This document shows, in pieces, positions 26,576 through 35,344 of a DNA stretch of 35,344 nt. The translations under genes and the position numbers were made by a program. The stretch's first letter is position 1. The number at the start of each line of letters is the position of its first letter. This DNA is from Treponema sp. Lineage in GTDB: Bacteria; Spirochaetota; Spirochaetia; Treponematales; Breznakiellaceae. Under the pieces are notes generated by a model. That model saw nothing but the letters and a program-made list of their open reading frames with translations. It did no database searches and was not told the DNA's origin. The DNA lies in assembly GCA_031276965.1 (NCBI GenBank), contig JAISMC010000080.1, positions 1 to 35,344 of the forward strand, given 5' to 3'.

Positions 26576-27934
26576 TCAATCTTCTTCTTTGCCGTATTGG
26601 GCCGCTCCGGGAGAGTTGATCATCAGCGTAGGCTGGTGGGTAGCATCCAGGGTATCCCGCCAGAGGCTGCCTTCGGGATCCACATGGTTACGGCGGGAAA
26701 CCGCCACCTTCATCGGCAGATGAACAAAGGAATTGTTCACCAGACCGATGAGTACCTTGGTTTTCCCTGCCATGGCGGCGTGGGCCGCGGCGTTCCCCAG
26801 CCGTTCACAGTAGATGGAATCGTTGGGTTCCGCCGGGGCGGAACGGATCATATAGCTGGGATCGATATACTTCAGATTAATCTCCATGTCTTCCTTATCG
26901 TTAAAGTGGGCGATGATCCGGTCCCGGAGATATATGCCCACGTCAACCAGCCTGAGGTTTCCCGATGCGTCGGTTTTTATCTCCTGCACCAGAGAATCTT
27001 GAAGGGCGCCCTCGGCAATGATGATCACCGCATGATTCCGCTTCCGCAGCCGGCTTTCCAGATGCTGTAAAAAGCCGTTGGGGCCGTCCAAATCGAAGGG
27101 CACCTCCGGAATAAGGCAGAAGTTAACCTCGTGGCTTGCCAGGGCGGTATGCACCGCGATGAACCCCGACTCCCGGCCCATAACTTTGACCAGGCCGATG
27201 CCATTGATCTGGGAGTGAGCTTCCATATGAGCGGCGGTTACCACCTCCGCCGCCTTGGACACTGCCGTATCAAAACCAAAGGACCTCTGTATAAAGGAAA
27301 AATCATTATCCACCGTTTTAGGAATCCCCACCATGGCGATCTTGAGCTTCCGGCGGCTAATCTCACCGGCTATGTCCAGAGCGCCCTTCTGGGTCCCGTC
27401 CCCGCCTATGGTAAAGAGCATGTTCAGGTTGAGCTGTTCCATGGAGTCCACGATTTTGGATACTTCCTTGCCGCCGCCCCGGGCGCTTCCCAGCACAGTA
27501 CCTCCTATCTTGTGAATATCGTCCACCACTTCGGGAGTCAGTTCTTTGGTGCTAAATTGATATTCCGGGAGAAAGCCCTTGTAACCGTAGCGTATCCCCG
27601 TGATCCGGCGCACTCCGTACCGGTACCAGAGACATCGTACAATGGCCCGGATCACATCGTTGAGGCCGGGGCAGAGACCCCCGCAGCTTACAATCCCCGC
27701 ATGGACATGCTGGGGCATAAAGTAGAGCATCTCCCGGGGTCCCGCCCGCTCAAATACCTGATTCCGTTTAAGCTCGGGCTGAGGGCCCAGAGTTACCGCT
27801 GTATCCAGCCGGATATATTCCTCATCAGTTACATAGTTGGCAATAAAATCACCCCATATTTTAGACATAATAATGGGCGACTTAATATTTCTCTTTCCCA
27901 GCTCTTCAATGGTAAAATCAAATTCTTCACTCAT
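26576..27934 (-). CDS. 6-phosphofructokinase (TP0108-type, ATP-dependent signature)
   Basis: [65 protein letters not shown]. Start placed at MSEEFDF after ggggac. Confidence 0.93.
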   Translation of the reverse strand: MSEEFDFTIEELGKRNIKSPIIMSKIWGDFIANYVTDEEYIRLDTAVTLGPQPELKRNQVFERAGPREMLYFMPQHVHAGIVSCGGLCPGLNDVIRAIVRCLWYRYGVRRITGIRYGYKGFLPEYQFSTKELTPEVVDDIHKIGGTVLGSARGGGKEVSKIVDSMEQLNLNMLFTIGGDGTQKGALDIAGEISRRKLKIAMVGIPKTVDNDFSFIQRSFGFDTAVSKAAEVVTAAHMEAHSQINGIGLVKVMGRESGFIAVHTALASHEVNFCLIPEVPFDLDGPNGFLQHLESRLRKRNHAVIIIAEGALQDSLVQEIKTDASGNLRLVDVGIYLRDRIIAHFNDKEDMEINLKYIDPSYMIRSAPAEPNDSIYCERLGNAAAHAAMAGKTKVLIGLVNNSFVHLPMKVAVSRRNHVDPEGSLWRDTLDATHQPTLMINSPGAAQYGKEED

Positions 27935-27988
27935 GGACCGTCCCCTTTTATTAATACTAAACTTTTCGGGAACATCTTTCAATACGGA

Positions 27989-29035
27989 TTATTGATACAT
28001 GATGATGTAAGGCCGGGGGTCCAGTTCCATAACTTCCTTGGGGGTAAGGAGGGGATCGTCGTATCCCGCGCCGGGGATGTTAAAATTATAAAAAAGTTTG
28101 AAGGCCTTGATGGGTATATTCCTGGCCAAGGCATTGTAGGCATAGGAACGCCGTTTCAAATCCGGGGGGCCAAAGCCGTCGGCGCAGTGGACCAGCCGGA
28201 CCAGGCTGGAGCCGCTTCGTACATTTTCCCGCTGGCCGATCATGCGCCAGTTGAACTGGTGGATTACCAGCATTCTTTCGCCCAACTGATGTTCCCGGAT
28301 ATAGTCTTCCATAACCTGCTGGGCCTGGTTAATTTCGGCGGCGCTGACGGCGCCTATATCCTGCATGGGTTTGGTGGTCCGCCATTCCGGGTCCAGGGCT
28401 AAATGAACATTGGGGTACTGCAGATAGGGAAGCATCGTCTTGAGGCTTTCCACCGGATCGTAACGGCCGATTTGATGATCGATAAAGACCAGAATATTCC
28501 GTTCCAGGGCGAAACGGATATAGTCCTCCAGGATGGATTGTTTCAAAATACCGATTTCCCCTTCGGGCCAGACGGTTCCGTAGATAATATAAAAAGCTTT
28601 GATAAGCCCCCGGCCGCCGTTTACCGCTTTATATTCTTCCGCCAGGGAATCAAGCAAAGCGGATAATTCTTCCTTTGTGTAGCGGCCCAAAATTCCCATG
28701 TTCCGGGAAAGGGGACTGCCGTAAAAAGCAAGAATGTCATTGTTAAGGAGGAAGGATGCATTCCTGAGGGGGGACTTGCCCCTGGCCGCTTCGGAGGCTG
28801 CGCCGTAGGGCTTGGCAGCCTCCCCGGTCCGGTAGGCGCTGAAGTAATCGGTAAAGTAAAGGGCGGGAAACACGGGGGGTAATTCTCTGCCGGATCGTTC
28901 CGCAGTGGTTTGGGCAGAGCTTTCTCCGGGAACAACGGCGATACTTTGAGCCTCTCCCCGGATCGGAACGCCGATCAGGGCTGTTATAATCAGCAGATAA
29001 AATACCGGACGGATGTATGAGAAGAGGCTGTACAT
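27989..29035 (-). CDS. Hypothetical exported TIM-barrel-like protein
   Basis: Hydrophobic leader (FSYIRPVFYLLIITALIGVPIRGEAQS), conserved-looking EYKAVNGGRGLIKAFYIIYGTVWPEGEIGIL / NVHLALDPEWRT / MLVIHQFNWRMI. Start approximate. Confidence 0.6.
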   Translation of the reverse strand: MYSLFSYIRPVFYLLIITALIGVPIRGEAQSIAVVPGESSAQTTAERSGRELPPVFPALYFTDYFSAYRTGEAAKPYGAASEAARGKSPLRNASFLLNNDILAFYGSPLSRNMGILGRYTKEELSALLDSLAEEYKAVNGGRGLIKAFYIIYGTVWPEGEIGILKQSILEDYIRFALERNILVFIDHQIGRYDPVESLKTMLPYLQYPNVHLALDPEWRTTKPMQDIGAVSAAEINQAQQVMEDYIREHQLGERMLVIHQFNWRMIGQRENVRSGSSLVRLVHCADGFGPPDLKRRSYAYNALARNIPIKAFKLFYNFNIPGAGYDDPLLTPKEVMELDPRPYIIMYQ

Positions 29036-29094
29036 TGTTTTTATAGTATCGGCAGGGAAACGGCAAATCATAAGCTTCCGGTTTTCAATCAGCG

Positions 29095-29125
29095 TTGTTC
29101 GAGAACCAGCCGGATTTTCGAACAA
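29095..29125. repeat. Hairpin TTGTTCGA...TCGAACAA in divergent intergenic region
   Basis: 8-bp perfect arms at 29095-29102 and 29118-29125. Core GAACC/GGATTTTCGAAC resembles the hairpin family at 20489. Confidence 0.65.
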
Positions 29126-29178
29126 GTCCATTGAACAAAATACTAGCAAAAACCTGCCGGGAGGCTTACACTCCTTAC

Positions 29179-29961
29179 ATGAACCAGGACCAGGTTAAGG
29201 AACTTCTCCTCTCCATCGAAGACGCTCCCATGGAATTTACGGTGATCTTTTCGGGCAAGAAGAGCCGTAAGGTTAACGGTCTCTACAAACCGGACAGCCG
29301 GGAAATAATCCTGCATAACCGGAACTTTACCGATGACAACCTCCTCCTTTATACCGCTATCCACGAGTACGCCCATCACCTCCACGCCTGTTCCCGGGGA
29401 GGTTCCCTGTCCGTCCGGGCCCATACCGCTGAGTTTTGGGCTGTTTTTCACGGCCTTCTGGAAAAGGCCGAAGCGGGAAATATCTACAGGAATGTCTTTG
29501 ACGGTTCAGCGGAACTGAAGAAGCTGACGGAGACCATCAGGGAGAGGTATCTTCGCCAGAACGGAAATCTGGTCAAGGAACTGGGAAAGGCCCTCCTCCG
29601 GGCGGAGGAACTCTGCGCAGCCATAGGAGGACGTTTTGAAGACTATATTGACCGGGTTCTCCGTATCCCCCGGACGGCGGCCAGGATGATGGTAAAGATG
29701 CATCAGTACGGCCTTGACCCCGCGGTGGGTTCCGACAATATGCGTTTCCTGGCGGGAATTAGGGACGATGAAGACCGGGCCGCCGCAGAGAACGCCCTGC
29801 TTGCGGGGAAGAGCCCCGATTCGGTAAAAATTCAGACAAGAAAACCCGCTGAAGAAGATCCCCGGACAGGGCTGGAAAAAGAGCGGCTCCGGCTGGAACG
29901 GACCATAGCGTCCCTCTCCCGGCGTCTTGAAGAGGTGGAACGGAAACTGGAGGACCTGTAG
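29179..29961 (+). CDS. HExxH putative zinc metallopeptidase fused to a DUF3102-like region
   Basis: LLLYTAIHEYAHHLHACSRGG...AEFW; downstream KELGKALLRAEELCAAIGGRFEDYIDRVLRIPRTAARMMVKMHQYGLDPAVGSDNMRFLAG; C-terminal coiled coil. Start placed at 29179. Confidence 0.7.
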   Translation: MNQDQVKELLLSIEDAPMEFTVIFSGKKSRKVNGLYKPDSREIILHNRNFTDDNLLLYTAIHEYAHHLHACSRGGSLSVRAHTAEFWAVFHGLLEKAEAGNIYRNVFDGSAELKKLTETIRERYLRQNGNLVKELGKALLRAEELCAAIGGRFEDYIDRVLRIPRTAARMMVKMHQYGLDPAVGSDNMRFLAGIRDDEDRAAAENALLAGKSPDSVKIQTRKPAEEDPRTGLEKERLRLERTIASLSRRLEEVERKLEDL

Positions 29962-29976
29962 TCCGGCTGAATCCGG

Positions 29977-30732
29977 TTACCCCAGCGCCCCGCTTTTTTC
30001 CAGGGCCAGTACCACGGCGGCGGTACAGGCGGTCTCTGTCCGCAGGGCCCGGCTTCCCATGGAAAGCCTGATAAATCCCGCTTCCTCCAGCAGATCCCGT
30101 TCCCTGTCGGACCAGCCCCGCTCGGGACCCACCGCCAGGGTAACGGGCCGGCTCAGGGCGGGGAAACGGGCAAAGGAACCTTCGGGCCGTACATTGTCCA
30201 GGGCCACCAGAAAAGGGCCCTGCCTGATCCGTATCTGCCGGTCCTTTTCTTCCCAGGGCCGTCCGGCAAGCCATGCTTCCAGGCCGGAATAGACGGTCAG
30301 CTCCGGTATAGAAGTATCCCGGGCCTGTACCGCTCCTTCGATAAGGGCGGCCCTGGCCCCGCCGCCGCTGATCAGCCTGGTGTCCCGGTAGCTCTTTTCC
30401 CCCAGTTCGGTTCCCATCAGATCGACGGCCTCAATGCCCAGGCTGGAAAGATCCCGCAGCAGCCGCCTGAGCTGTATGGGCCGGGGAAAACCAACGGCGG
30501 CTCTGATAGGCGCCCTGGGCGGCGGACTATCCTTCAGATCCAGAGAAAAAATTACGGCCCCGTCCAGGCGTATGCTCTCTATACAGCCGTATCCCAGGCC
30601 GCCCCCCAGGAGCCCCGCCTCAAACGTATCCCCCGGTTTTTTATGGAGTACCTTGAGGAGATGAATGGTCCGTTCATCCCGGCGGGGAAGGGGATGGTCC
30701 AGTTCGTGGCTTTCAAAGAGGATGATATTCAC
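29977..30732 (-). CDS. rsmE: 16S rRNA (uracil1498-N3)-methyltransferase
   Basis: HLLKVLHKKPGDTFEAGL, VTLAVGPERGWSDRERDLLEEAGFIRLSMGSRALRTETACTAAV. Confidence 0.92.
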   Translation of the reverse strand: MNIILFESHELDHPLPRRDERTIHLLKVLHKKPGDTFEAGLLGGGLGYGCIESIRLDGAVIFSLDLKDSPPPRAPIRAAVGFPRPIQLRRLLRDLSSLGIEAVDLMGTELGEKSYRDTRLISGGGARAALIEGAVQARDTSIPELTVYSGLEAWLAGRPWEEKDRQIRIRQGPFLVALDNVRPEGSFARFPALSRPVTLAVGPERGWSDRERDLLEEAGFIRLSMGSRALRTETACTAAVVLALEKSGALG

Positions 30733-30844
30733 GGAAAACAGTATACTGTTTTTCCGCTTATGTTTTGTAGTATGCGGAAGAAATCCCGCGCCGCATGCAT
30801 TAATGCCGGGTATTATTCAGGAGGCAGACCGGTTTGGACCGGCG

Positions 30845-33580
30845 CTAAATCAGCTTGTGCTCTTTGGCGGCGGAGCCCATCATACTGTTCCAATAGTTCA
30901 GGGAGAGGAAAACCCGTCTGGTTTCAATGTCATCAATGCGGCTGGCCCGGCTTTGGAGCTGCTTAAAGGCCAGGCTGATGGCGGTGTTCATATCAACCTC
31001 GGTGGCGCCATATTCCAGGAGGATACGGTAATAGGCATAGAAGTAAAAGGCATCGTTGGGATCGGTACTGGGCATGCGTTCGTCCCGCATGATCCGTTCC
31101 ATAACATGCATCGCCTGCTCCCGGCCGGAGCCGGAACCGAGGCGGCTTAAGGCCAGGGCCTGATAGGTGGAGACCAGACGTTCCCAGAAGGCCTGGTAGG
31201 GAAAGAGGAGCAGCTCGCACTGGGAAAAACCGCTGTGCCAGTCGGGCTGTTCAATAAATAGAAAACCCTGGCCGGGCAGATCCGCCTGCATCTGCTCCGC
31301 AAGCTCCACGGTCTTCCGGTAATCGCCGGCTAAATAGGATGCCTCAATCTCGAAAAGCCGGGCGTCGGTATTCCGTTCCGGTAAAGGGCGGACATCGTTC
31401 CGCAGATATACATTAGCCCTGAAAATCCAGGCGGACAACACCTTGTCCGCATCGGCGGAGACCGGAATTGAAGGATTCTCCCGCAGGGCGGAGAATATTC
31501 CCAAAGCCTCTTTGTAACGCCCGCTTTCAAAACGAAAACGGCCCTGGAGAAAACGGGAACGATCCGTCCATTCGGGCCTGCCCGAAAGAGAAGCGGCTTC
31601 TTCGGCCTGTCTGGCATAACGCTCCGCCCGGGAGAGATTCCCAAAGAGAAAGAGGGTCCCCGCCATGTAGTAGGCGCTCACCGCCAGTTCGTTAAAGTCT
31701 TCCGCCTTTTCGGCATTCTCCATGGCAAAGGTAAAGTAGTCTATGGCGTCGTCTGGTCTTTGTCTGGCCAGATTGACCAGGGAAAATAAACGGTAGGCGT
31801 GGGCAAGGCCGCGGCCCTGTACGTTCTGGTTCAGCAGTATCGATTCTTTAATCACCTCGGAGGCGCCGGCAATGTCATGCTTCCCCAGATTGAAACTGGC
31901 AAGATTGGTCATTATCTGAGCCTTATAACCGGGAAAACTGATCTGTTCGGGGTAGGGCTCCTGAAAGGCCTCCCGTATCGCCGCCTCATCGCCATGGATA
32001 AGGGCCTTGAGGGTTTTGAAAATAGAGAGCAGCGCCGGAACCCTGGGCTCCCCCACAATGGCGCCGAAAATTCCCTTATCTATCGCCGCTTCAATGCTTT
32101 TGCAGGTATTATTGCTCAGATCCCCGTAGATGCTGTCCAGGATAAGCCCGTCGCTTCCTCCGCCGCCCAGATCCGAAAGGGCCCTGAGAAGGTTAAAACA
32201 GGGGTCCAGTTTCCCCGCCGCGACCCATGCCAAAAGGCGGTTCCGTACCATAGCGCGGAGCCGCTCCGCCTTGTCCTTTAGAACCTTTTCCGCCTTCCGG
32301 GTAAACTTATGGAGCCGGGGCCGGGGGTCCGAGGGGGTGTCTATAAGCCCCGCATAGATAAGCATGTCAAAGGCCCGGGAGATCATCCGGGGGTTTTTCC
32401 CCTCTTCGGCAATAAGCTGGGGGAAAAGGGAGCCGGGGAAATAGGGCCAGAGTAATTCGCAGAGACAGGCAATCTCCCAGAGGTCCCCGGGTGTGGTCTC
32501 CGGCTGGAAAACGGCATAATCCGTACCGGGAAACTGTATGACATGGGAAAAGACCCCTTCCCAGTTCCTAAGACAACCTTCTTCGGCGCAGGTCCCGTAA
32601 ACATCGAGGGAAAAAGCATTGGGGCCGCTTCCGGATTCGTTTGGTCCCTTATAGGAAAGAGCCGCATAGGTATCCTGGAAAATCTCCCGGACCGTTCCGT
32701 CCGCCCGGTGAATGTTTTCTAATATGATCATGGGGGATGTTCTGCGCCGTTCAGCGGCGGAAACGTAGGATTTAAGCAGGATATGAAAAAAGCGCCTCCC
32801 CTTCTGAATCAGATAGGGTGAAAACGTATCCCGCAGCCGTTCCCGGAAAATATGGGCCGCCAATATATCCAGCGTCTCCAGGGCCTCCGCATCCCCCAGG
32901 ACAGCGCGGATATTCTGATTGTAGGCGTCGGAAAGGCAGCTAAGGCCCCGGCCTCCGGCGCCGAAACGGATGATCAGCGGCGGGAAGCCTTTCAAACGTT
33001 CCGCGGAGAACCGGTACAAGCTTGCCCGTTTCCCCAAAAATTCCGCCCCCAGAAGCACCGTGTTCCGCCGGTCCCCGTTGCGGAGGATCTGCAGGATCTT
33101 TTCGCCGGAGGAATTTAAGCCCGCCGCCGGGGACCAGGGTTTGATCCCCTTAATCCGGGCATAGTTTGATACCGGCGGGCCGCCTTTGGCCCAATCCTGG
33201 GGAGCGTCGAAGATCACATAGGGAGCCAGGGCTTTCTGTATCGAAGCGGCGCACCATATTCCGGCCGTCCCGAAACCGGCGGGAAGCATCTGCATAGTCT
33301 TTTCGGAAATATTTTGGGCAATTACGCAGTCATAGCCGTAAAGGTCCGGGGCGGCCTCCTCCAAAACCCGGATAAGGTTCTCTACAATGCAGAGCAGATC
33401 CAGCCAGAAGGCAACGGCGCTTTCGTCAAGGGAAGCGGAGATACACTTTTGTTCCAGCCGGACACTGCCCCCGGAGGCCTTAACGGAGGCGGCGATGGAC
33501 TCCTCCAGGGAGGAAACCAGCCCGGGCCGGGTCCGGTGGAGCTGGGCCTTGTAGCGGAGCGAAAAAAGCATCTGTATCAT
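30845..33580 (-). CDS. Large hypothetical protein: degenerate STAND/AAA-like N-terminal half plus TPR-like C-terminal half
   Basis: Degenerate Walker A LLGAEFLGKRASL, Walker B-like PMIILENIHRAD, then TPR-like helices (DDAIDYFTFAMENAEKAEDFNELAVSAYYMAGTLFLFGNLSRAERYARQAEEAA). Confidence 0.65.
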   Translation of the reverse strand: MIQMLFSLRYKAQLHRTRPGLVSSLEESIAASVKASGGSVRLEQKCISASLDESAVAFWLDLLCIVENLIRVLEEAAPDLYGYDCVIAQNISEKTMQMLPAGFGTAGIWCAASIQKALAPYVIFDAPQDWAKGGPPVSNYARIKGIKPWSPAAGLNSSGEKILQILRNGDRRNTVLLGAEFLGKRASLYRFSAERLKGFPPLIIRFGAGGRGLSCLSDAYNQNIRAVLGDAEALETLDILAAHIFRERLRDTFSPYLIQKGRRFFHILLKSYVSAAERRRTSPMIILENIHRADGTVREIFQDTYAALSYKGPNESGSGPNAFSLDVYGTCAEEGCLRNWEGVFSHVIQFPGTDYAVFQPETTPGDLWEIACLCELLWPYFPGSLFPQLIAEEGKNPRMISRAFDMLIYAGLIDTPSDPRPRLHKFTRKAEKVLKDKAERLRAMVRNRLLAWVAAGKLDPCFNLLRALSDLGGGGSDGLILDSIYGDLSNNTCKSIEAAIDKGIFGAIVGEPRVPALLSIFKTLKALIHGDEAAIREAFQEPYPEQISFPGYKAQIMTNLASFNLGKHDIAGASEVIKESILLNQNVQGRGLAHAYRLFSLVNLARQRPDDAIDYFTFAMENAEKAEDFNELAVSAYYMAGTLFLFGNLSRAERYARQAEEAASLSGRPEWTDRSRFLQGRFRFESGRYKEALGIFSALRENPSIPVSADADKVLSAWIFRANVYLRNDVRPLPERNTDARLFEIEASYLAGDYRKTVELAEQMQADLPGQGFLFIEQPDWHSGFSQCELLLFPYQAFWERLVSTYQALALSRLGSGSGREQAMHVMERIMRDERMPSTDPNDAFYFYAYYRILLEYGATEVDMNTAISLAFKQLQSRASRIDDIETRRVFLSLNYWNSMMGSAAKEHKLI

Positions 33581-33685
33581 AGCAATTTTTTGCCTTTAGG
33601 CGTAAACTTCATTCCCGGATAGTATACACTAAAAACGAAATACTCAAAGTGATTTCTACACGGAGTTGTTCGGATAGGAGAGACT

Positions 33686-34630
33686 ATGACGTTACAAACC
33701 TTAAAAGGCCGGTCCCTGCTTACCTGGCTGGATTATACGGCGGAAGAGATCCGAAGCCTCCTGGATTTTTCCAAACGCCTCAAGGCCGAAAAAGACCGGG
33801 CGCATCAGCGTCTTACCGGGAAGACCATTGCCCTTTTATTTGAAAAGCGTTCCACCCGGACCCGGTGCGCCTTTGAAACCGCCTTTGGAGAGGAGGGAGG
33901 CCACCCGGTGTTTTTATCCACGGCGGATATACAGTTGGGGGCCAAGGAATCTATCGAAGATACCGCCCGGGTCCTGGGCCGCATGTTCAACGCCATCCAG
34001 TTCCGGGGTTTCAAGCAGTCCACCGTGGAAACCCTGGCCGGGTACTCCGGGGTGCCGGTATACAACGGCCTTACCGACAGCTTTCATCCCACCCAGGTCC
34101 TGGCGGACATTATGACGATAGAGGAAAATTTCGGCCCCGCCGGAGGGAAAAAACTCTGCTTTACAGGAGACGGCCGGAACAATGTGGCCCGGTCCTTAAT
34201 GGTAATCTGCGCCAAGCTGGGGCTTCACTTTACGGTGATAAGCCCCCCGGAGCTTAATCCCGGCGCCGCCCTGACCGGACAGTGCAGGGCCCTGGCGGCG
34301 TCTTCCGGGGCGGAGATTACCATTACGGCGGACCCGGCGGCGGTGGAAGGGGCCGAAGCGGTCTACACCGACGTATGGGTTTCCATGGGAGAGGAGGCAA
34401 AGCGGGAGGAAAGGCTGGCCCTGCTGAGACCCTACCAGGTTAACCAGGCCCTGATGGACAAAACAGGCCGGAGGGACAGCATCTTCCTCCACTGCCTCCC
34501 GGCGGTAAAGGGCGAAGAAGTTACCCCCGAAGTAATCGACGGCCCCCAAAGCCGGGCCTGGGACGAGGCGGAAAACCGGAAACATACCATTAAAGCCATC
34601 ATCCTGGCCACATTGGGCTGTAACGAATGA
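33686..34630 (+). CDS. argF: Ornithine carbamoyltransferase
   Basis: FEKRSTRTRCAFE carbamoyl-phosphate motif, HPTQVLADIMTI, TDVWVSMGEE (SMG loop), FLHCLPAVKGEEV. Confidence 0.95.
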   Translation: MTLQTLKGRSLLTWLDYTAEEIRSLLDFSKRLKAEKDRAHQRLTGKTIALLFEKRSTRTRCAFETAFGEEGGHPVFLSTADIQLGAKESIEDTARVLGRMFNAIQFRGFKQSTVETLAGYSGVPVYNGLTDSFHPTQVLADIMTIEENFGPAGGKKLCFTGDGRNNVARSLMVICAKLGLHFTVISPPELNPGAALTGQCRALAASSGAEITITADPAAVEGAEAVYTDVWVSMGEEAKREERLALLRPYQVNQALMDKTGRRDSIFLHCLPAVKGEEVTPEVIDGPQSRAWDEAENRKHTIKAIILATLGCNE

Positions 34631-34650
34631 CCTGCGCCGGATAAAGCGCG

Positions 34651-34744
34651 GGCTACGTCCTGCGGACGTAGCCTGAAGGCTGCGTTACGGCGGCGCGGAA
34701 TTGTACCCCGCCGCAAACTATGTTTGCGCGCTTACTCCGCGGAG
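34651..34744. repeat. Run of consecutive short inverted repeats downstream of argF
   Basis: GGCTACGTCC-TGC-GGACGTAGCC, CGGCGG...CCGCC, GCAAAC-TAT-GTTTGC, CTCCGCGGAG. Confidence 0.6.
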
Positions 34745-34746
34745 GC

Positions 34747-35085
34747 TCATTTGTCGCGAAAGGTAAAACTGCCTCCCGATTGTGATACGGAGACAAGATC
34801 CACCGGTGAATAATCGACATTGTAAATGGAGGCGCTCCGGTTAAACCTGCACGACACACTATCCCCCGGGGAAACCGTGTAACTTCCCGTGTCGTCGGAA
34901 AGGGTTACCGGATGAGAGGAATGGTTGTAGAATGTATACACCTGGCCCTGTTCAGTTGAAACGCTTGTATAGTTGTATGTCCCGGTATACAGGGTTTCAC
35001 CGGCGGATTCACACCCCGCCAAAGTAAACCCGGTCAACGCAGCGATGGCGATAAACCCCAAAAGTTTGAAAATCTTCCGTTTCAT
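34747..35085 (-). CDS. Small lipoprotein, hypothetical
   Basis: MKRKIFKLLGFIAIAALTGFTLAGCESAG signal peptide and lipobox (LAGC); Ser/Thr/Tyr-rich beta sequence. Confidence 0.7.
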   Translation of the reverse strand: MKRKIFKLLGFIAIAALTGFTLAGCESAGETLYTGTYNYTSVSTEQGQVYTFYNHSSHPVTLSDDTGSYTVSPGDSVSCRFNRSASIYNVDYSPVDLVSVSQSGGSFTFRDK

Positions 35086-35233
35086 GGAACGCCCCTTTGT
35101 ATATGATTTTCCCCGCTATGGTCCCCGTCATAGCCGGGGACTATAGCCACAATACGCCGCTGTAATCACGGCTTTGACTTAAACAAAAAGCCGCTGGCAG
35201 ACCATCGTGAAGGCCGCCCGCAGATAATGAAGA

Positions 35234-35255
35234 ACCCAGGAGCAAGCTCCTGGGT
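35234..35255. repeat. 10-bp perfect inverted repeat near right edge
   Basis: ACCCAGGAGC-AA-GCTCCTGGGT, with a second inverted repeat GGTATG...CATACC just downstream. Confidence 0.6.
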
Positions 35256-35344
35256 ATCTTCGTTCTGCAAGGTATGGATTGTATGCGGGGTTCATACCAA
35301 TATCTACCTCGCTCATTATAATTCCATCACTCCGCTTACATTAT

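Noticed and set aside
27131-28402. 423-aa plus-strand ORF spanning PFK and the next gene
   Set aside because: Antisense shadow crossing two well-supported minus-strand genes and their intergenic gap.
34640-34746. Integron attC site
   Set aside because: No convincing RYYYAAC/GTTRRRY core pair and no integrase in the window.

Overview
The window is GC-rich bacterial chromosome. Gene content and protein style (TP0108-type PFK, Gx transporter plus NusG domain II, treponeme-like lipoproteins) suggest a spirochaete, probably a Treponema-type organism; this is inference, since no rRNA or marker search was possible. I see about 28 supported coding regions and many intergenic hairpins. I found no CRISPR array and no tRNA or rRNA gene. 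The strongest candidate system is at 1-5914: a NitT/TauT-type ABC permease and ATPase, an O-acetylhomoserine sulfhydrylase (MetY-like), and two overlapping nitrogenase-like catalytic subunits (NifD-like and NifK-like). All six P-cluster-type cysteines are retained in the two subunits, but residues around the N2-reduction site appear replaced. The arrangement resembles a sulfur-salvage nitrogenase-like system (the methylthio-alkane reductase, MarBHDK, concept). No NifH-like reductase or maturase lies inside the window. Other notable items are: a 12 x 21-bp minisatellite with a 63-bp higher-order period; a tandem lipoprotein gene duplication whose 8-bp microhomology junction can be read directly; a frameshifted PD-(D/E)XK-like gene; face-to-face, apparently leaderless promoters between an alanyl-tRNA editing gene and a TrmH-family gene; a dispersed hairpin family; and two unusual uncharacterised proteins (HExxH plus DUF3102-like, and a 911-aa degenerate STAND/TPR-like protein).
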